Source: Hanleya hanleyi
Lineage: Eukaryota; Mollusca; Polyplacophora; Lepidopleurida; Hanleyidae
Direction of reading: 5' to 3'
Assembly (NCBI GenBank): GCA_036873755.1
Contig: JAVTVY010056913.1
Coordinates: 62,001 to 126,000, forward strand
Length of the DNA: 64,000 nt
Position 1 is the first letter of the stretch; each line of letters opens with the position of its first letter. The position numbers and the translations under genes were made by a program. Shown in pieces: positions 44,815-55,414 of this stretch. The notes beneath the pieces are model-generated. The model searched no databases and was not told the origin of the DNA. It saw only the letters and a program-made list of their open reading frames with translations.

Positions 44815-45243
44815 CAGCAGAGGATCATGGGTAAATTCAAGATGGCGGCCACATGGGGTAGGTGAAAAGTGATATTTTTGTCATATTTCTTCAAAATTTC
44901 TGCTTTTCCGCGATGAAAAGTGGGTAAAAACAATTTTATTTCACATCACATTAATATTTACTAATTTATCATGCAGTCTTTTCAGAGAAATTGCAAAAAT
45001 AAAAAATTCGGAAAATCTGACCGAAAAATCGACCAAAAAATGTCGTTTTTGAAAGTGACGTCACTGTGACGTCATCAAAGCGGCCATCTTGGATTTTTTC
45101 ACATTTTCTGGTAGAGCTTGACCCAAGGGTATAGTGTTATAAGTTTCAGCTCCCTAGCTCAAGGGGTAAAAAAAATAAAGAGGGGGGCCATTTCGGCCCC
45201 CCCCAGGCCTGGACAGGTCCCAAAAAGCCCAGGCCAGATAGGG
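44815..45243 (+). mobile_element. TTAA-family MITE, left end missing
   Basis: Starts inside the family consensus at AGCAGAGGATCATGGG and runs to CCCAGGCCAGATAGGG followed by TTAA (45244-45247). The left ~120 bp are missing exactly where the LINE ends, so the LINE and MITE were joined by deletion or by insertion. Confidence 0.8.
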
Positions 45244-45247
45244 TTAA

Positions 45248-45290
45248 CCCTATCTGGCCTGGGCTTTTTGAGACCTGTCCAGGCCTAGGG
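45248..45290 (-). mobile_element. Solo TTAA-MITE end, 43 bp
   Basis: CCCTATCTGGCCTGGGC...CCAGGCCTAGGG between two TTAA sites (45244-45247 and 45291-45294). It duplicates the terminal 40-odd bp of the next copy and may be a minimal internally deleted element. Confidence 0.7.
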
Positions 45291-45294
45291 TTAA

Positions 45295-45871
45295 CCCTAT
45301 CTGGCCTGGGCTTTTTGAGACCTGTCCAGGCCTGGGGGGGGCCGAAATGGCCCCCCCTAATTATTATTCTTACCCCTGGAGCTAGGGGGCTGAAACTTAT
45401 TACACTATACCCTTGGGTCAAGCTCTACCAGAAAATGTACAAAAATCCAAGATGGCCGCTTTGATGACGTCACAGTGACGCCATTTTGAAAAACGGCATT
45501 TTTTGGTAGATTTTTCGGTCGGATTTTCCGAATTTTTTATTTTTGCAATTTCTCCACAAAAACTGCATGAAAAATTAGCAAATATTAATGTGATATGAAA
45601 TAAAGTAGATTTTGCCCACTTTTCACTGCGGAAAAGCAGAAATTTTGAAGAAATATGACAAAAACATCACTTTTCTGGTACACCACATGGCCGCCATCTT
45701 GAATTTACCCATGATCCTCTGCTCGGGGGGTTATGAAAATAGGCTTAAAATGACCCCAATAAGACAAACGATAAAGTCACGGAGTTTCAGCTCCCCATTT
45801 TTTGCCGTTCTGGAGATAGTGCAGAAAGTTTGGTAGGGGGGGCCATAATGGCCCCCCCAGGCCAGGTAGGG
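45295..45871 (-). mobile_element. TTAA-flanked MITE, complete copy
   Basis: Bounded by TTAA at 45291-45294 and 45872-45875. It is the reverse orientation of the copy to its left, so 44815-45871 forms a foldback. It carries GACGTCACAGTGACGCCATT, CATGGCCGCCATCTTGAATT and CCCATGATCCTCTGCTCG. 577 bp, among the least diverged copies. Confidence 0.88.
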
Positions 45872-46435
45872 TTAAGAAATAATATATTTATTCTGGTCTT
45901 GAAACCCAAGTTTTCTTTCTAGTTTTCTTTGCGTATAGCCGTCTATAGTTACCCCCCCCCCTCCCCTCCAACCTCCCACTTTCTCCACTCGAGCTCCCAT
46001 TCGAACATACATACTCCATGGATGCTTCGGGTGTGACGATTATATCGTTATGTCAGGCTTAATGTCTTGAATATTTCGAACTAGCCCATGGCAGTATACA
46101 TTTATAAGGACTGAAGGATTTATCTAGCAACTCATGATCTATGAATTTATTGGCATAAATTCAAATGAGACCAAATCAGGCAATTCATTAGGATTCCGTG
46201 TGAATATCTATTTAATAATTCTACGGAATTCTTCATATAGAAATCCTAAAGAATTGCTATGCTTTCGAATACGAAGTATGCTGGGAGGCATGTACGGTTT
46301 GTCCTGTCCATCTTTCTTTTTTGTCCTGTCACACTTTCCTAATTGCGTAATCAACTACTCTCGCAGTTTTTGGCGACCCCCTTTTGTTGTATATTGAACA
46401 ATATACATGCAGATAGAGAAAATATTAACGGGTTC

Positions 46436-46503
46436 ATCTCGCTTATCGATCAACCTCGCTTATCGATTAATCTCGCTTATCGATCAATCTCGCTTATCCT
46501 TCA
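46436..46503. repeat. 18-bp tandem repeat, four units
   Basis: CTCGCTTATCGATCAAC and close variants repeat four times. Each holds the palindrome ATCGAT. Copy A has only one such word (TCTCGCTTATC at 29787), so the array expanded in copy B. Confidence 0.85.
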
Positions 46504-46823
46504 TTCCTGAATATGACAGTGATTCAATTTGCTTGATGATTTCCATATTTGAGACTGGAAATCCTGAATTATTCAGACTTCAACCGGAGCAACTCTGGAA
46601 AATAAAGATTGTAATTTGAAGTAGATAATACACTGATTGTTTTGGTAAAGCATTTATCCCAATGTTTTATGGGCCAGGACCAAGGAGGGTTGGAACACAA
46701 GGCCTCACAGTTAGGCATCCAACTGTCAGTCGTATATGCGAGGGCTCTGAACTGAGGTGGGTGAGTGGTTTAGAACAAGGAATAATTATCCAACCTAATA
46801 TTTATTCAATCGTATTTACTCAC

Positions 46824-46911
46824 ACTGATGCAGAAGAACAACAGAGAGGATCAGCAATCCACGGAAAATTACCCACAACACTGTCTTCACGATATCCCAG
46901 AACTGTGTCAT
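46824..46911 (-). CDS. Candidate first coding exon, secreted/membrane protein, paralogue B
   Basis: Partner of 35008-35095: the same 88-nt length, the same ATG and a donor GTGAGTAAAT. The peptide begins MTQFWDIVKTVLWVIFRGLL and keeps the LLILSVVLLHQ core. Changes relative to A keep the frame and the hydrophobic character, which suggests constraint. Remaining exons are not found; the LINE and MITEs lie downstream. Confidence 0.5.
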
Positions 46912-46931
46912 CTTAATACGGCAGTTGGTCT

Positions 46932-47171
46932 GCTCTCAAAATAATTAGATTGAAATTCAATCTATCAGATTGAAATTAGTGACCAATCTTTTATTGGATT
47001 GAAAATATTCAATCTAGTAGATTGAAAAAGATAAAGTGAGTATGTTGTAGACAGAAAATTCAATCTACTAGAATGAAATTTTCAATCTAATACATGGAAT
47101 ATTCAATGGAATAGATTGGTCATTAATTACAACCTGATTGAATGAATTTTCAATCTAATTACTTTAGAGAG
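46932..47171. mobile_element. MITE made of ATTCAATCTA-type words, ~50-bp inverted ends
   Basis: Left TAATTAGATTGAAATTCAAT pairs with right TTTTCAATCTAATTA, and GTGACCAATC pairs with GATTGGTCAT further in. TAGATTGAA / TTCAATCTA words recur many times. Copy A lacks this DNA between its GTCTG and TCTTTTCTGTTACT, giving an empty-site comparison. Confidence 0.8.
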
Positions 47172-47206
47172 TGTGTCTTTTCTGTTACTGCTCCTTGCTG
47201 TTTTAA

Positions 47207-47529
47207 CCCTATCTGGCCTGGGATGGGGGGGCCATTTCGCCACCTCTCCCCTAATTATTTATCTTATCCCTTGAGCTACCTGAAAATATAACAAAAGATC
47301 CAAGATGGTCGCTTTGATGACGTCACAGTAACGGCATTTTCAAAATGACATTCTTTGTTCGATTTTTCTGTCAGATTTTTCATTTATGCAATTTCTCCGC
47401 AAAAAAATGCATGCTAAATTAGTAAATATTAATGTGATGTGAAATAAAATAGTTTTGCCCACTTTTCATAGCGGAAAGCAGGCAATTTGAGGAAAAGTAT
47501 AAAGTCACGGCATTTCACGGGGTGGTAGG
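47207..47529 (-). mobile_element. TTAA-flanked MITE with internal deletion
   Basis: TTAA at 47203-47206 and 47530-47533. Starts CCCTATCTGGCCTGGGAT and ends GGGGTGGTAGG. It contains CCAAGATGGTCGCTTTGATG and GTGAAATAAAATAGTTTTGC, but lacks the AAATTCA...GGATCATGGG section of full copies. Confidence 0.8.
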
Positions 47530-47533
47530 TTAA

Positions 47534-47967
47534 ATATTGCATTAATGACTATAGTGGGTTTATTCGAATGAATAATGCGCCAATAAGTGTGTATATTATG
47601 TTGAAACATCATATATTCGATTGATCAATAATAATTTTACTGCGTTCTCTAGTTATCCCTTATATGGCTATCAATAGAGTTGTTCCCATTTATCCTCTAA
47701 ATTGATACAGCTTATGGTTAGAGTTTGACTCTTACAAACATTTCCCGTTTGATACTTTCCAGGTGGCATTTTGTTTTAAGATACTTAAATAAGAAAGCAT
47801 TCGTATGACAAAAGTTAACTTCTCTTATACTTTCCGATAGCAACCATGTAGATTCACGTCTGTACAAAATACACTTGCACTGGAATAGCGAGTGACATGA
47901 AAAGATTGGACTAAATCATTATCTCTACAGATATGTGTGACAGAACATGATGTCGTATGCTTCATTT
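47534..47967. other. Unassigned AT-rich DNA
   Basis: Nothing recognised. Confidence 0.35.
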
Positions 47968-47993
47968 TTAGCCCACCATCACCAGATGGTGGG
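47968..47993. repeat. Perfect 11-bp stem hairpin at the satellite head
   Basis: AGCCCACCATC and GATGGTGGGCT flank the loop ACCA. It is followed by a (CGTCCGT)n tract to about 48060 and then by the satellite, so it marks the head of the array. Confidence 0.85.
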
Positions 47994-48066
47994 CTGTTCA
48001 AATCACTTTTCGTCCGTGGTCCGTCGTCCGTCGTCCGTCCGTCAGTCCGTCCGTCCGTAAACAATT

Positions 48067-50475
48067 CTTGTTATCGCGATTTCTCATTACCTACTGCATG
48101 GATCTTTCTCAAATTTGGTACACAGGTTCCCCTTGGGGTGTAGTTGTGCAAGATACCTTTTTTGGTCCGATTTGAAAATCCAGTATGGCCACCAGGCAGC
48201 CACCTTGGATTTCCACATGAAACCTTGTTATCGCGATTTCTCAGGAAATATTTTGCATGGATCTTTCTCAAATTTGATACACAGGTTCCCCTTTGGGTCT
48301 AGTTGTGCAAGATACATTATTTGGTCCGATTCGAAAATCCAATATGGCCACCAGGCAGCCATCTTGGATTTCCCCATGAAACCGTGTTATCGCGATTTCT
48401 CAGGAACTACTTTATGGATCTTTCTCAAATTTGGTACACAGGTTCCCCTTGGGTCTAGTTGCGCAAGATACGTTTTTTGGTCCGATTCGAAAATCCAATA
48501 TGGCCACCAGGCAGCCATCTTGGATTTCCACATGAAACCTTGTTATCGCGATTTCTCAGGAACTGCTGCATGGATCTTTCTCAAATTTGGTACACAGGTT
48601 CCCCTTGGGTTCTAGTCGTGCAAGATACCTTTATCGGTCCGATTCAAAAATCCAGTATGGCCACCAGGCAGCCATCTTGGGTTTCCCCATGAAACCTTGT
48701 TATCGCGATTTCTCAGGAACTGCTGCATGGATCTTCCTCAAATTTGATACACAGGTTCCCATTGGGGTCTAGTTGTGCAAGATATGTCTTTTGGTCCCAT
48801 TCGAAAATCCAATATGGCCACCAGGCAGCCATCTTGGATTTCCCGATGAAACCTTGTTATCGCGATTTTTCAGGACCTACAGCATGGATCTTTCTCAAAT
48901 TTGGTACACAGGTTCCCCTTGGGGTTTAGTTGTGCAAGATACTTTTTCTGGTCCGATTCGAAAATCCAATATTGCCACCAGGTAGCCGTCTTGGATTTCC
49001 CCACAAAACCTTGTTATCCCGATTTCTCAGGAACTACTTCATGGATCTTTCTCAATTTCGGAACACATTGGGGTCTAGTTGTGCAAGATATGTCTTTTGG
49101 TCCCATTCGAAAATCCAATATGGCCACCAGGCAGCCATCTTGGATTTCCCGATGAAACCTTGTTATCGCGATTTTTCAGGACCTACAGCATGGATCTTTC
49201 TCAAATTTGGTACACAGGTTCCCCTTGGGGTTTAGTTGTGCAAGATACTTTTTCTGGTCCGATTCGAAAATCCAATATTGCCACCAGGTAGCCGTCTTGG
49301 ATTTCCCCACAAAACCTTGTTATCCCGATTTCTCAGGAACTACTTCATGGATCTTTCTCAATTTCGGAACACATTGGGGTCTAGTTGTGCAAGATATGTC
49401 TTTTGGTCCCATTCGAAAATCCAATATGGCCACCAGGCAGCCATCTTGGATTTCCCGATGAAACCTTGTTATCGCGATTTTTCAGGACCTACAGCATGGA
49501 TCTTTCTCAAATTTGGTACACAGGTTCCCCTTGGGGTTTAGTTGTGCAAGATACTTTTTCTGGTCCGATTCGAAAATCCAATATTGCCACCAGGTAGCCG
49601 TCTTGGATTTCCCCACAAAACCTTGTTATCCCGATTTCTCAGGAACTACTTCATGGATCTTTCTCAATTTCGGAACACATTGGGGTCTAGTTGTGCAAGA
49701 TATGTCTTTTGGTCCCATTCGAAAATCCAATATGGCCACCAGGCAGCCATCTTGGATTTCCCGATGAAACCTTGTTATCGCGATTTTTCAGGACCTACAG
49801 CATGGATCTTTCTCAAATTTGGTACACAGGTTCCCCTTGGGGTCTAATTGTGCAGGATACCTTTTCTGCTCCGATTCAAAAATCCAATATGGCCACCAGG
49901 CAGCCATCTTGGATTTCCCCATGAAACATTATCATCATTTCTTAGGAAGTAAGGTATGGATCTTTCTCAAATTTGGTACACAGGTTCCCCTTGGGGTCTA
50001 GTTGTGCAAGATACCATTCTCTGGTCCGATTCGATAATCCAATATAGCCACAAGACAGCCATCTTGGATTTCCCCATGAAACACTGTTAGTGCGATTTCT
50101 CAGGAACTACTGAATGGATCTTTCTCAAATTTGGTACACAGGTTTCCCTTGGGGTCCAGTTGTGTATGATACCTTTTCAGGTCCGATTCGAAAATTAAAT
50201 ATGTCCATCAGGTGGTCATCTTGGATTTCCCCATGAAACTTTGTTATTGCGATTTCTCAGAAACTTCTGCGTGGATCTTTCTCAAATTTGGTTCATAGGT
50301 TCCCCTTGGGGTCCAGTTGAGCAAAATACCTTTATCGATCCGATTCGAAAATCCAATATGGCCACCAGGCGCCCATCTTGGATTTCCCCACGAAACTGGA
50401 TTTTTTTCTGAAATTTGGTACACAGGTCCCGCATAGGGCCTAGTTGTTCAAGATACCTTTTTTGGTCCGATTCGA
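48067..50475. repeat. ~154-bp satellite array, about 15-16 units
   Basis: The unit includes CTTGTTATCGCGATTTCTCA, CATGGATCTTTCTCAAATTT, GGTACACAGGTTCCCCTTGG, TCTAGTTGTGCAAGATAC and CAATATGGCCACCAGGCAGC. Most units are 156 bp, a multiple of three, so they read open in several frames and create long pseudo-ORFs (up to 166 codons) without protein character. Units diverge toward the right edge, with the last ending near 50475. Confidence 0.92.
48773..49850. repeat. 306-bp higher-order repeat within the satellite
   Basis: Dimers of two distinguishable units (one carrying GTCTTTTGGTCCCATTCG, the other GGAACACATTGGGGTCTAGT and a shortened junction) repeat at 48773, 49079, 49385 and 49691. They are identical in every frame over at least three periods. 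Recent unequal exchange or assembly duplication. Confidence 0.9.
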
Positions 50476-50539
50476 AAATCCAAGTTACGCTTCAAATTAA
50501 TACGGTATTCCTGAGTTATAACGTTGCATCACACGAGTC

Positions 50540-50698
50540 GGCGGATGAAACGGTGGGGCATATTCTATATATTGACTATAGAAAATATCTGTACCTTCAC
50601 CTTCCATAGTTCAAATAATTCGGAATTAAGATGTATTTCTTCAAGTTTTCTTTAGTCCATGCAGTTTGCAAGTGAACTGCCCCACCGTTTCATCTGCC
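50540..50698. repeat. Short inverted repeat element
   Basis: GGCGGATGAAACGGTGGGGC (50540) pairs with GCCCCACCGTTTCATCTGCC (50679) across ~118 bp of AT-rich DNA. Looks like a small MITE. Confidence 0.65.
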
Positions 50699-52079
50699 AG
50701 TGGTTCGGCTACATGAAGGGACGTCACTCGATCTTGTGACACAACGTCACAACTCGACAACTGTAGACTACTGCATGTTTAGATCCAATGATTCAGATAC
50801 TTCAGGATTCAGATACTTTGGAAATTTCAAATTTACTGCGCGGACCGGATCCCTCCAATATTAAGCATTGTACCATCTTACTATTTTCGAGCATGGTATC
50901 TTAAAAGAGATATCTCAAACTAGCCCAGTAAACAGAACAGAATTAGCTTTCGTTCCTAATTATAAAATCTTAAGTATGTTTCATAGCTCATGCCAAAGTG
51001 TCAAAGAAAGTTGTCTTCGCTTCCAGTACCCAATGATGACACGTGCAAAGATACAAAAATAAAATAAAATCATCCGTACATGTACAAACACTTTCAGACT
51101 AACTTTGCTCATTTCTCTTGTACTATAACAACTGACATAAGTACAGTTTCTAGAAATATAGAAACCCCTGAAACGTAGAAAGATGATATCTTCGTGTTTT
51201 CGAAATTCTGTAAACAAAATTACAAATCAATTGCTTGTTCCTAGTAACAATGGACAAACAGATCCTCGTGTCATTAGCTTACAATTATCAGACAATGGTG
51301 GGCGCCAAGATTCTTCAGGATCTCTCGTCATAAGATTATTAGCAACACAATACAAATTTTAAGAGGGTTTCCCTTTGTTTAACTTGCAAGTGTAAAACAA
51401 TATATCCTCGAAACGATGGGCACGGATTATATCCAAAGTATAACGTGAACAAAAGTATAACGTGATCAAACATTGTCGATCAATCGTTACAGTCATAGTC
51501 ACAGAAACAAACATGGCGGTCGTATACATGATTCTAATTTGATAGAAGTTTCACTCTCTGTATCATTATCATGAATCCCGAACCAGTTTACAACTTTCCG
51601 CCTGGCCCTGTGCCTCCTTTTCCACCTCCTCACCCTGCCCTTTCCTCTTCATTCTCCTGATCCTGCCTTTCTTCTTGCTACCCCTGATCTTTCTCCTGGT
51701 TAGCCTCCTCCGCTTGCCCCTCCTCATGTGGCGCAAAGCTATCATTTTTTCCTCGAGTACTTACGCTCAACGGTTTATTTAGTATTCAGCAAAATTATGC
51801 ATGCGCGATCATATGGACTAAAGGAGTGTTTGGCGATTATGCTGGAGAATAATCTATTGAGTTGATTCTATCGACACATGATAGTCTCATATCTTTGATC
51901 ACAAAAAGCACACTTCTTCAGTACTTCGTATGCCACAGAACGAATCTTCACGATATTAATAAATTTATCTCTAATCAATATCAGTAGTGGTAGAATGAAA
52001 GCATCATGACAAAAGACGAGCCTCCCAAGCAAAGGAAAAGAGAGGGATGCCGATTGTCCAGGGAGGGATATTATAGCAA
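50699..52079. other. Unassigned DNA
   Basis: No gene or clear repeat. A C/T-rich tract starts near 51600. Confidence 0.35.
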
Positions 52080-52390
52080 TGGATATCCTTCTTCATCCCT
52101 CATTTCGACCCTATTCACACCTCTCCAGCCCCCCTTTCGACCCTCTTCATCTCTCCTTTCCACACCCTTTATCTCTCTCTTCGACTCTCTTCATGCCTCA
52201 GTCTGACCCATTTCATCTCTTTCGATTTCTCCGAATGAACCTCACCAATCCTTTCGTTCCCTCCATTCGACCCTTTCCATTCCTCTCGATCTCTCCGAAT
52301 GAATCTCTCCAATCCTTCCGTTTCCTCCATTCGACCCTCTCCATCCCTCTCGATCCCTCCGAGTATTACTCCCGGTTTTCGTGTGTATTT
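52080..52390. repeat. Pyrimidine-rich tract with a ~66-bp repeat
   Basis: TTTCTCCGAATGAACCTCAC / ATCTCTCCGAATGAATCTCT and CCTCCATTCGACCCTCTCC-type words repeat about every 66 bp. There is strong strand asymmetry (C/T on the plus strand). The 106-codon ORF here is low-complexity Pro/Ser/Phe text and is not a gene. Confidence 0.7.
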
Positions 52391-53095
52391 AGTGAATAGT
52401 TAGCTCAGTGATCGCATTTATTTCCCGTCTATATGGAAGCTTACTCTTCTATATTTTCATGTACAGCGATCATGGAATGGCCATGACAACTGGTCCAATC
52501 CGGCGAGAAGTTCTTCGTAACCCACACAACATTGATGAGAGAAACGCGGAGCAAGCAGCTTCTCCCATATATGGTGCATATACATGTCTTCAATTTCAAG
52601 TTTCACCATTACCAATGATATAAACTACATAGCTGAAAGATAAACTAGGATTTGAATTGGAGTATTGCCTAAGAAAATCCTCTCATTGACATAAGAATAC
52701 TGATTTGGTAGTGTTAAAAGCGTTCAACCTCCAATTAAAGATAAACCACACATATATGCTCGATATGTTGCTTTGGAATATCTGAATATAAAATTATTCG
52801 CGATTTAACGAACAATTGTTGTTGTGCTAGTCTCGGCAACAGCCAGTATATTTCTTTGGTCAACATTATATGAAGCTTTCGAAATCATGAGCCCGCACAA
52901 TTTGAAAGACTTCGATCACGTTTTCGTTTCGTTTATCAAATTGCATAAAAAATATTCGGAAGGTATGTCAGATATTACTTGAATGTATTGCATATTATAG
53001 TCCCTTCGAACCGGGCCCAGTATCTAAATGGTTAGATGAGCAACTATTTCACATAGTAAAGCCATTATTTAAGCCACTTGCCACTGACATATCGT
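52391..53095. other. Unassigned DNA
   Basis: Nothing recognised. Confidence 0.3.
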
Positions 53096-53365
53096 TCGCG
53101 ATTACACTTCAAATACGCAGTGTCAATCAATACATCACACACGTTCATATCAAAGTAGTTTGCACGTACAGGTATTTACATGCAGCATCACACACGTACA
53201 GATAAATATAACAGCATACACGTACATGCAAATACATCATACACGAACATTTACATATATCATGCACGTACATCTCGATACATCATATGGGTACATATCA
53301 ATACAATATCATACACGTATATGTTTACGACAGCATATATGTATATGTCAATACCAACCTTTCGA
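53096..53365. repeat. Imperfect ACACGTACAT minisatellite
   Basis: CATACACGTACAT / CATCACACACGTAC words recur every 20-30 bp with drift. Overlapping His/Thr/Tyr-rich ORFs are by-products. Confidence 0.7.
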
Positions 53366-54189
53366 GTGCCATGGCAAACAGAGTAGAGAAAATGTCTTGA
53401 TTTTTGTCGGTTCGACGGCTGAGAATTCGAATATCCTGGATTTTAGTGTCCCTTGTGTGTATGTTTTAATGCGTTGGATTGAGTTAGTGACTTGAGTACT
53501 TAGAATTTTGTTTGATCGTCGCTTTATAGCTGAAATATTGCTGAACGCGATATTAATTCTCTCTCCGTTTTTAGGGATAAGTGTGCGTCCTTAGTGACAA
53601 ATGTGGAGAAAAACATGTCCTACCTCAGTTAGAGGTTAGGAGTCGGACGCTTTCAGTCATCGGACATTCTTACCCTTTACACACACCGTCCATCTAAATT
53701 TCGTCTCAACGTCAGGGCGTCCGTCCGTCCATCTATTTCATGCGACCAGATCACGACTAATGTTATTCAAGTGCATTTCGTAAAAAAATGTATTACATAC
53801 ATTGTACAAACGGCGGATCTCTTCTCTTCAAATAAAAGGAATACATGTTGAAGAGTAATTATGTAGGGCATGTCAGCTAAAGCAAATATACCCAAGACTA
53901 GTTTACCAGCGCCGCTATTTAGGTTTGGCTGATTCATGTCCCGAGCTTATAGGGACATTTATATACAACACGTTATTTAAACTTAACGTATTTCGAATCG
54001 TATTACGGTCGGATGTTCGACTCAGCTCAGACATACCGGTAAGTGCTGATGTGAACCAAATCGACTTTCATAAAGGGTAGCCCTATAAGTAACATGGCCT
54101 GTTAACCACAGAATATAGACCTGTTTGATCATAGAACACAACATAACGAATTCATCAGAGGATGTTACGTACATGTGGCTAGCATACAT
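53366..54189. other. Unassigned DNA
   Basis: Nothing recognised. Confidence 0.3.
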
Positions 54190-54385
54190 TGTGCACTTTT
54201 GCTGAACATTTTACTGTAATTCATTGTAGCTTTAATGCGGCAAAATTGAGAGTAATTTTCTGTGAAATGTACAGTAAATATTGCGAAATACACTATTTCA
54301 TTTAACTAGATTGTTACAGTAATTTACTGTAAATTTCGCAATATATTACCGAAAATTTTTCAGTATATTTCTGTGCAGGACTATC
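54190..54385. repeat. Inverted-repeat element with ACAGTAAAT...ATTTACTGT words
   Basis: ATATTGCGAAAT near 54277 pairs with ATTTCGCAATAT near 54335, and several (T)TACTGTAA words flank them. Probably a small MITE; ends not defined. Confidence 0.5.
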
Positions 54386-54725
54386 CCTAATAATGATATT
54401 CCATACGTTCCACCAACGAGTAATCTCTGCTCCCATACATTAAACGACGTTAAACCTTAATACCGTCTCTCTCCCGCGGCGTCAGTATTTTCTACAGATA
54501 AGTACCAATCAGGGTAGGGGCATGTACGAGTGTCACGCGGGGTCTCCAAATGAATTCATGAATCTCAGTGGTAGTTATCAGTTACTCGTGTTCGCACAAA
54601 ACCCATCTTTCCCAGGTGGGTGGTCGATAATCCCTTCGCGTCTTTATCATGTATTGTTTTTTTCTGGACATACTACTGAAAAATATAGCAAAGTACATCA
54701 TCAAAGTTTGATATTCCAGTGTGAA

Positions 54726-55005
54726 TTCGTAAAGTCAGACCGCGGTTCGCAGTTCCCAGTTCGTTATTCGCGGGGACCAGTCATTCAGCGACTCATAGCA
54801 GCGCCCCTAGCAGCGCCCCCCTGGCATCAGATTTGGGATATGAATATGCAAAGATATAGAGCATGAAATTCTCTCTTGCTATACAGAGTTTGTATTTCAA
54901 ATTACTCATGATAATAAACATACAGATTTCCATATCTGAAGAAATAATTGCTGGTCCCCTCGAATAACAAACTGCGAACTGCGAACCGCGGTCTAACTTT
55001 ATGAA
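54726..55005. mobile_element. MITE with ~50-bp terminal inverted repeats
   Basis: Left CAGACCGCGGTTCGCAGTTC and GTTATTCGCGGGGACCAG pair with right GCGAACCGCGGTCTAAC and CTGGTCCCCTCGAATAAC. Outermost bases TTCRTAAAGT are shared too. 280 bp, non-coding. It sits about 400 bp upstream of the esterase start. Confidence 0.85.
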
Positions 55006-55414
55006 TGTCCGTAAATAGGTGAGCCACGCCTCAGCAAACATTAGTTCAGCTATTCAACCGTCTGCCACAAAAAAATGTCCGCGTCAACAATCGAAAGCAT
55101 TTCGTATGACAGCACTAATTAGAAATATGTGTGAAATAAAATAAAAAAATAATGAAAGACACGACATGGTTTCCTACATGAGAGAAGCGGTCCACAGTCT
55201 TCAATGATGTCAAAAAGATATGATGATTGTCTATACTTACAATCCTAATCACCGACATTATTCTTTAATTAAATTAATTTCCAAGCCGATTTATGCGGAT
55301 CGAGACTCATCTCAGCTTCTACCCTGTGAATTGAACTAAATAACTGCTTTCACGAACCGAGCGAAAATACACTTTAATTGCCCATTGGTATTTTGCTTTA
55401 GGTGGATGAACGAG
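55006..55414. other. Upstream region of the esterase gene
   Basis: AT-rich. Immediately before the start, GGTATTTTGCTTTAG|GTGG looks like a 3' splice site, so a 5' non-coding exon further up is possible. Confidence 0.4.

Larger units (their letters stand above)
45985..47215. repeat. Segmental duplication copy B
   Basis: Collinear with copy A at 27.93-29.81 and 34.74-35.17 kb (see that entry). Copy B lacks the 4.9-kb foldback element and most of the 187-bp satellite. It has gained an 18-bp tandem expansion and a MITE. Confidence 0.8.

Noticed and set aside
48773..49850. CRISPR-like array
   Set aside because: Repeat period is 306 bp with no short repeat/spacer structure, and the genome is animal.
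48115..50001. Series of repeated ORFs as a repetitive protein gene
   Set aside because: Units of 156 bp keep all frames open by arithmetic; the text is the same in several frames and lacks protein-like bias.
53160..53495. His/Thr-rich ORF of 111 codons
   Set aside because: Arises from the ACACGTACAT minisatellite; low complexity and no start context.
55385..55414. Esterase start at the upstream TTG or at the ATG at 55406
   Set aside because: TTG is unlikely in an animal gene, and the first ATG has weak context and would put polar residues before the signal peptide; the ATG at 55415 fits both Kozak context and signal peptide.
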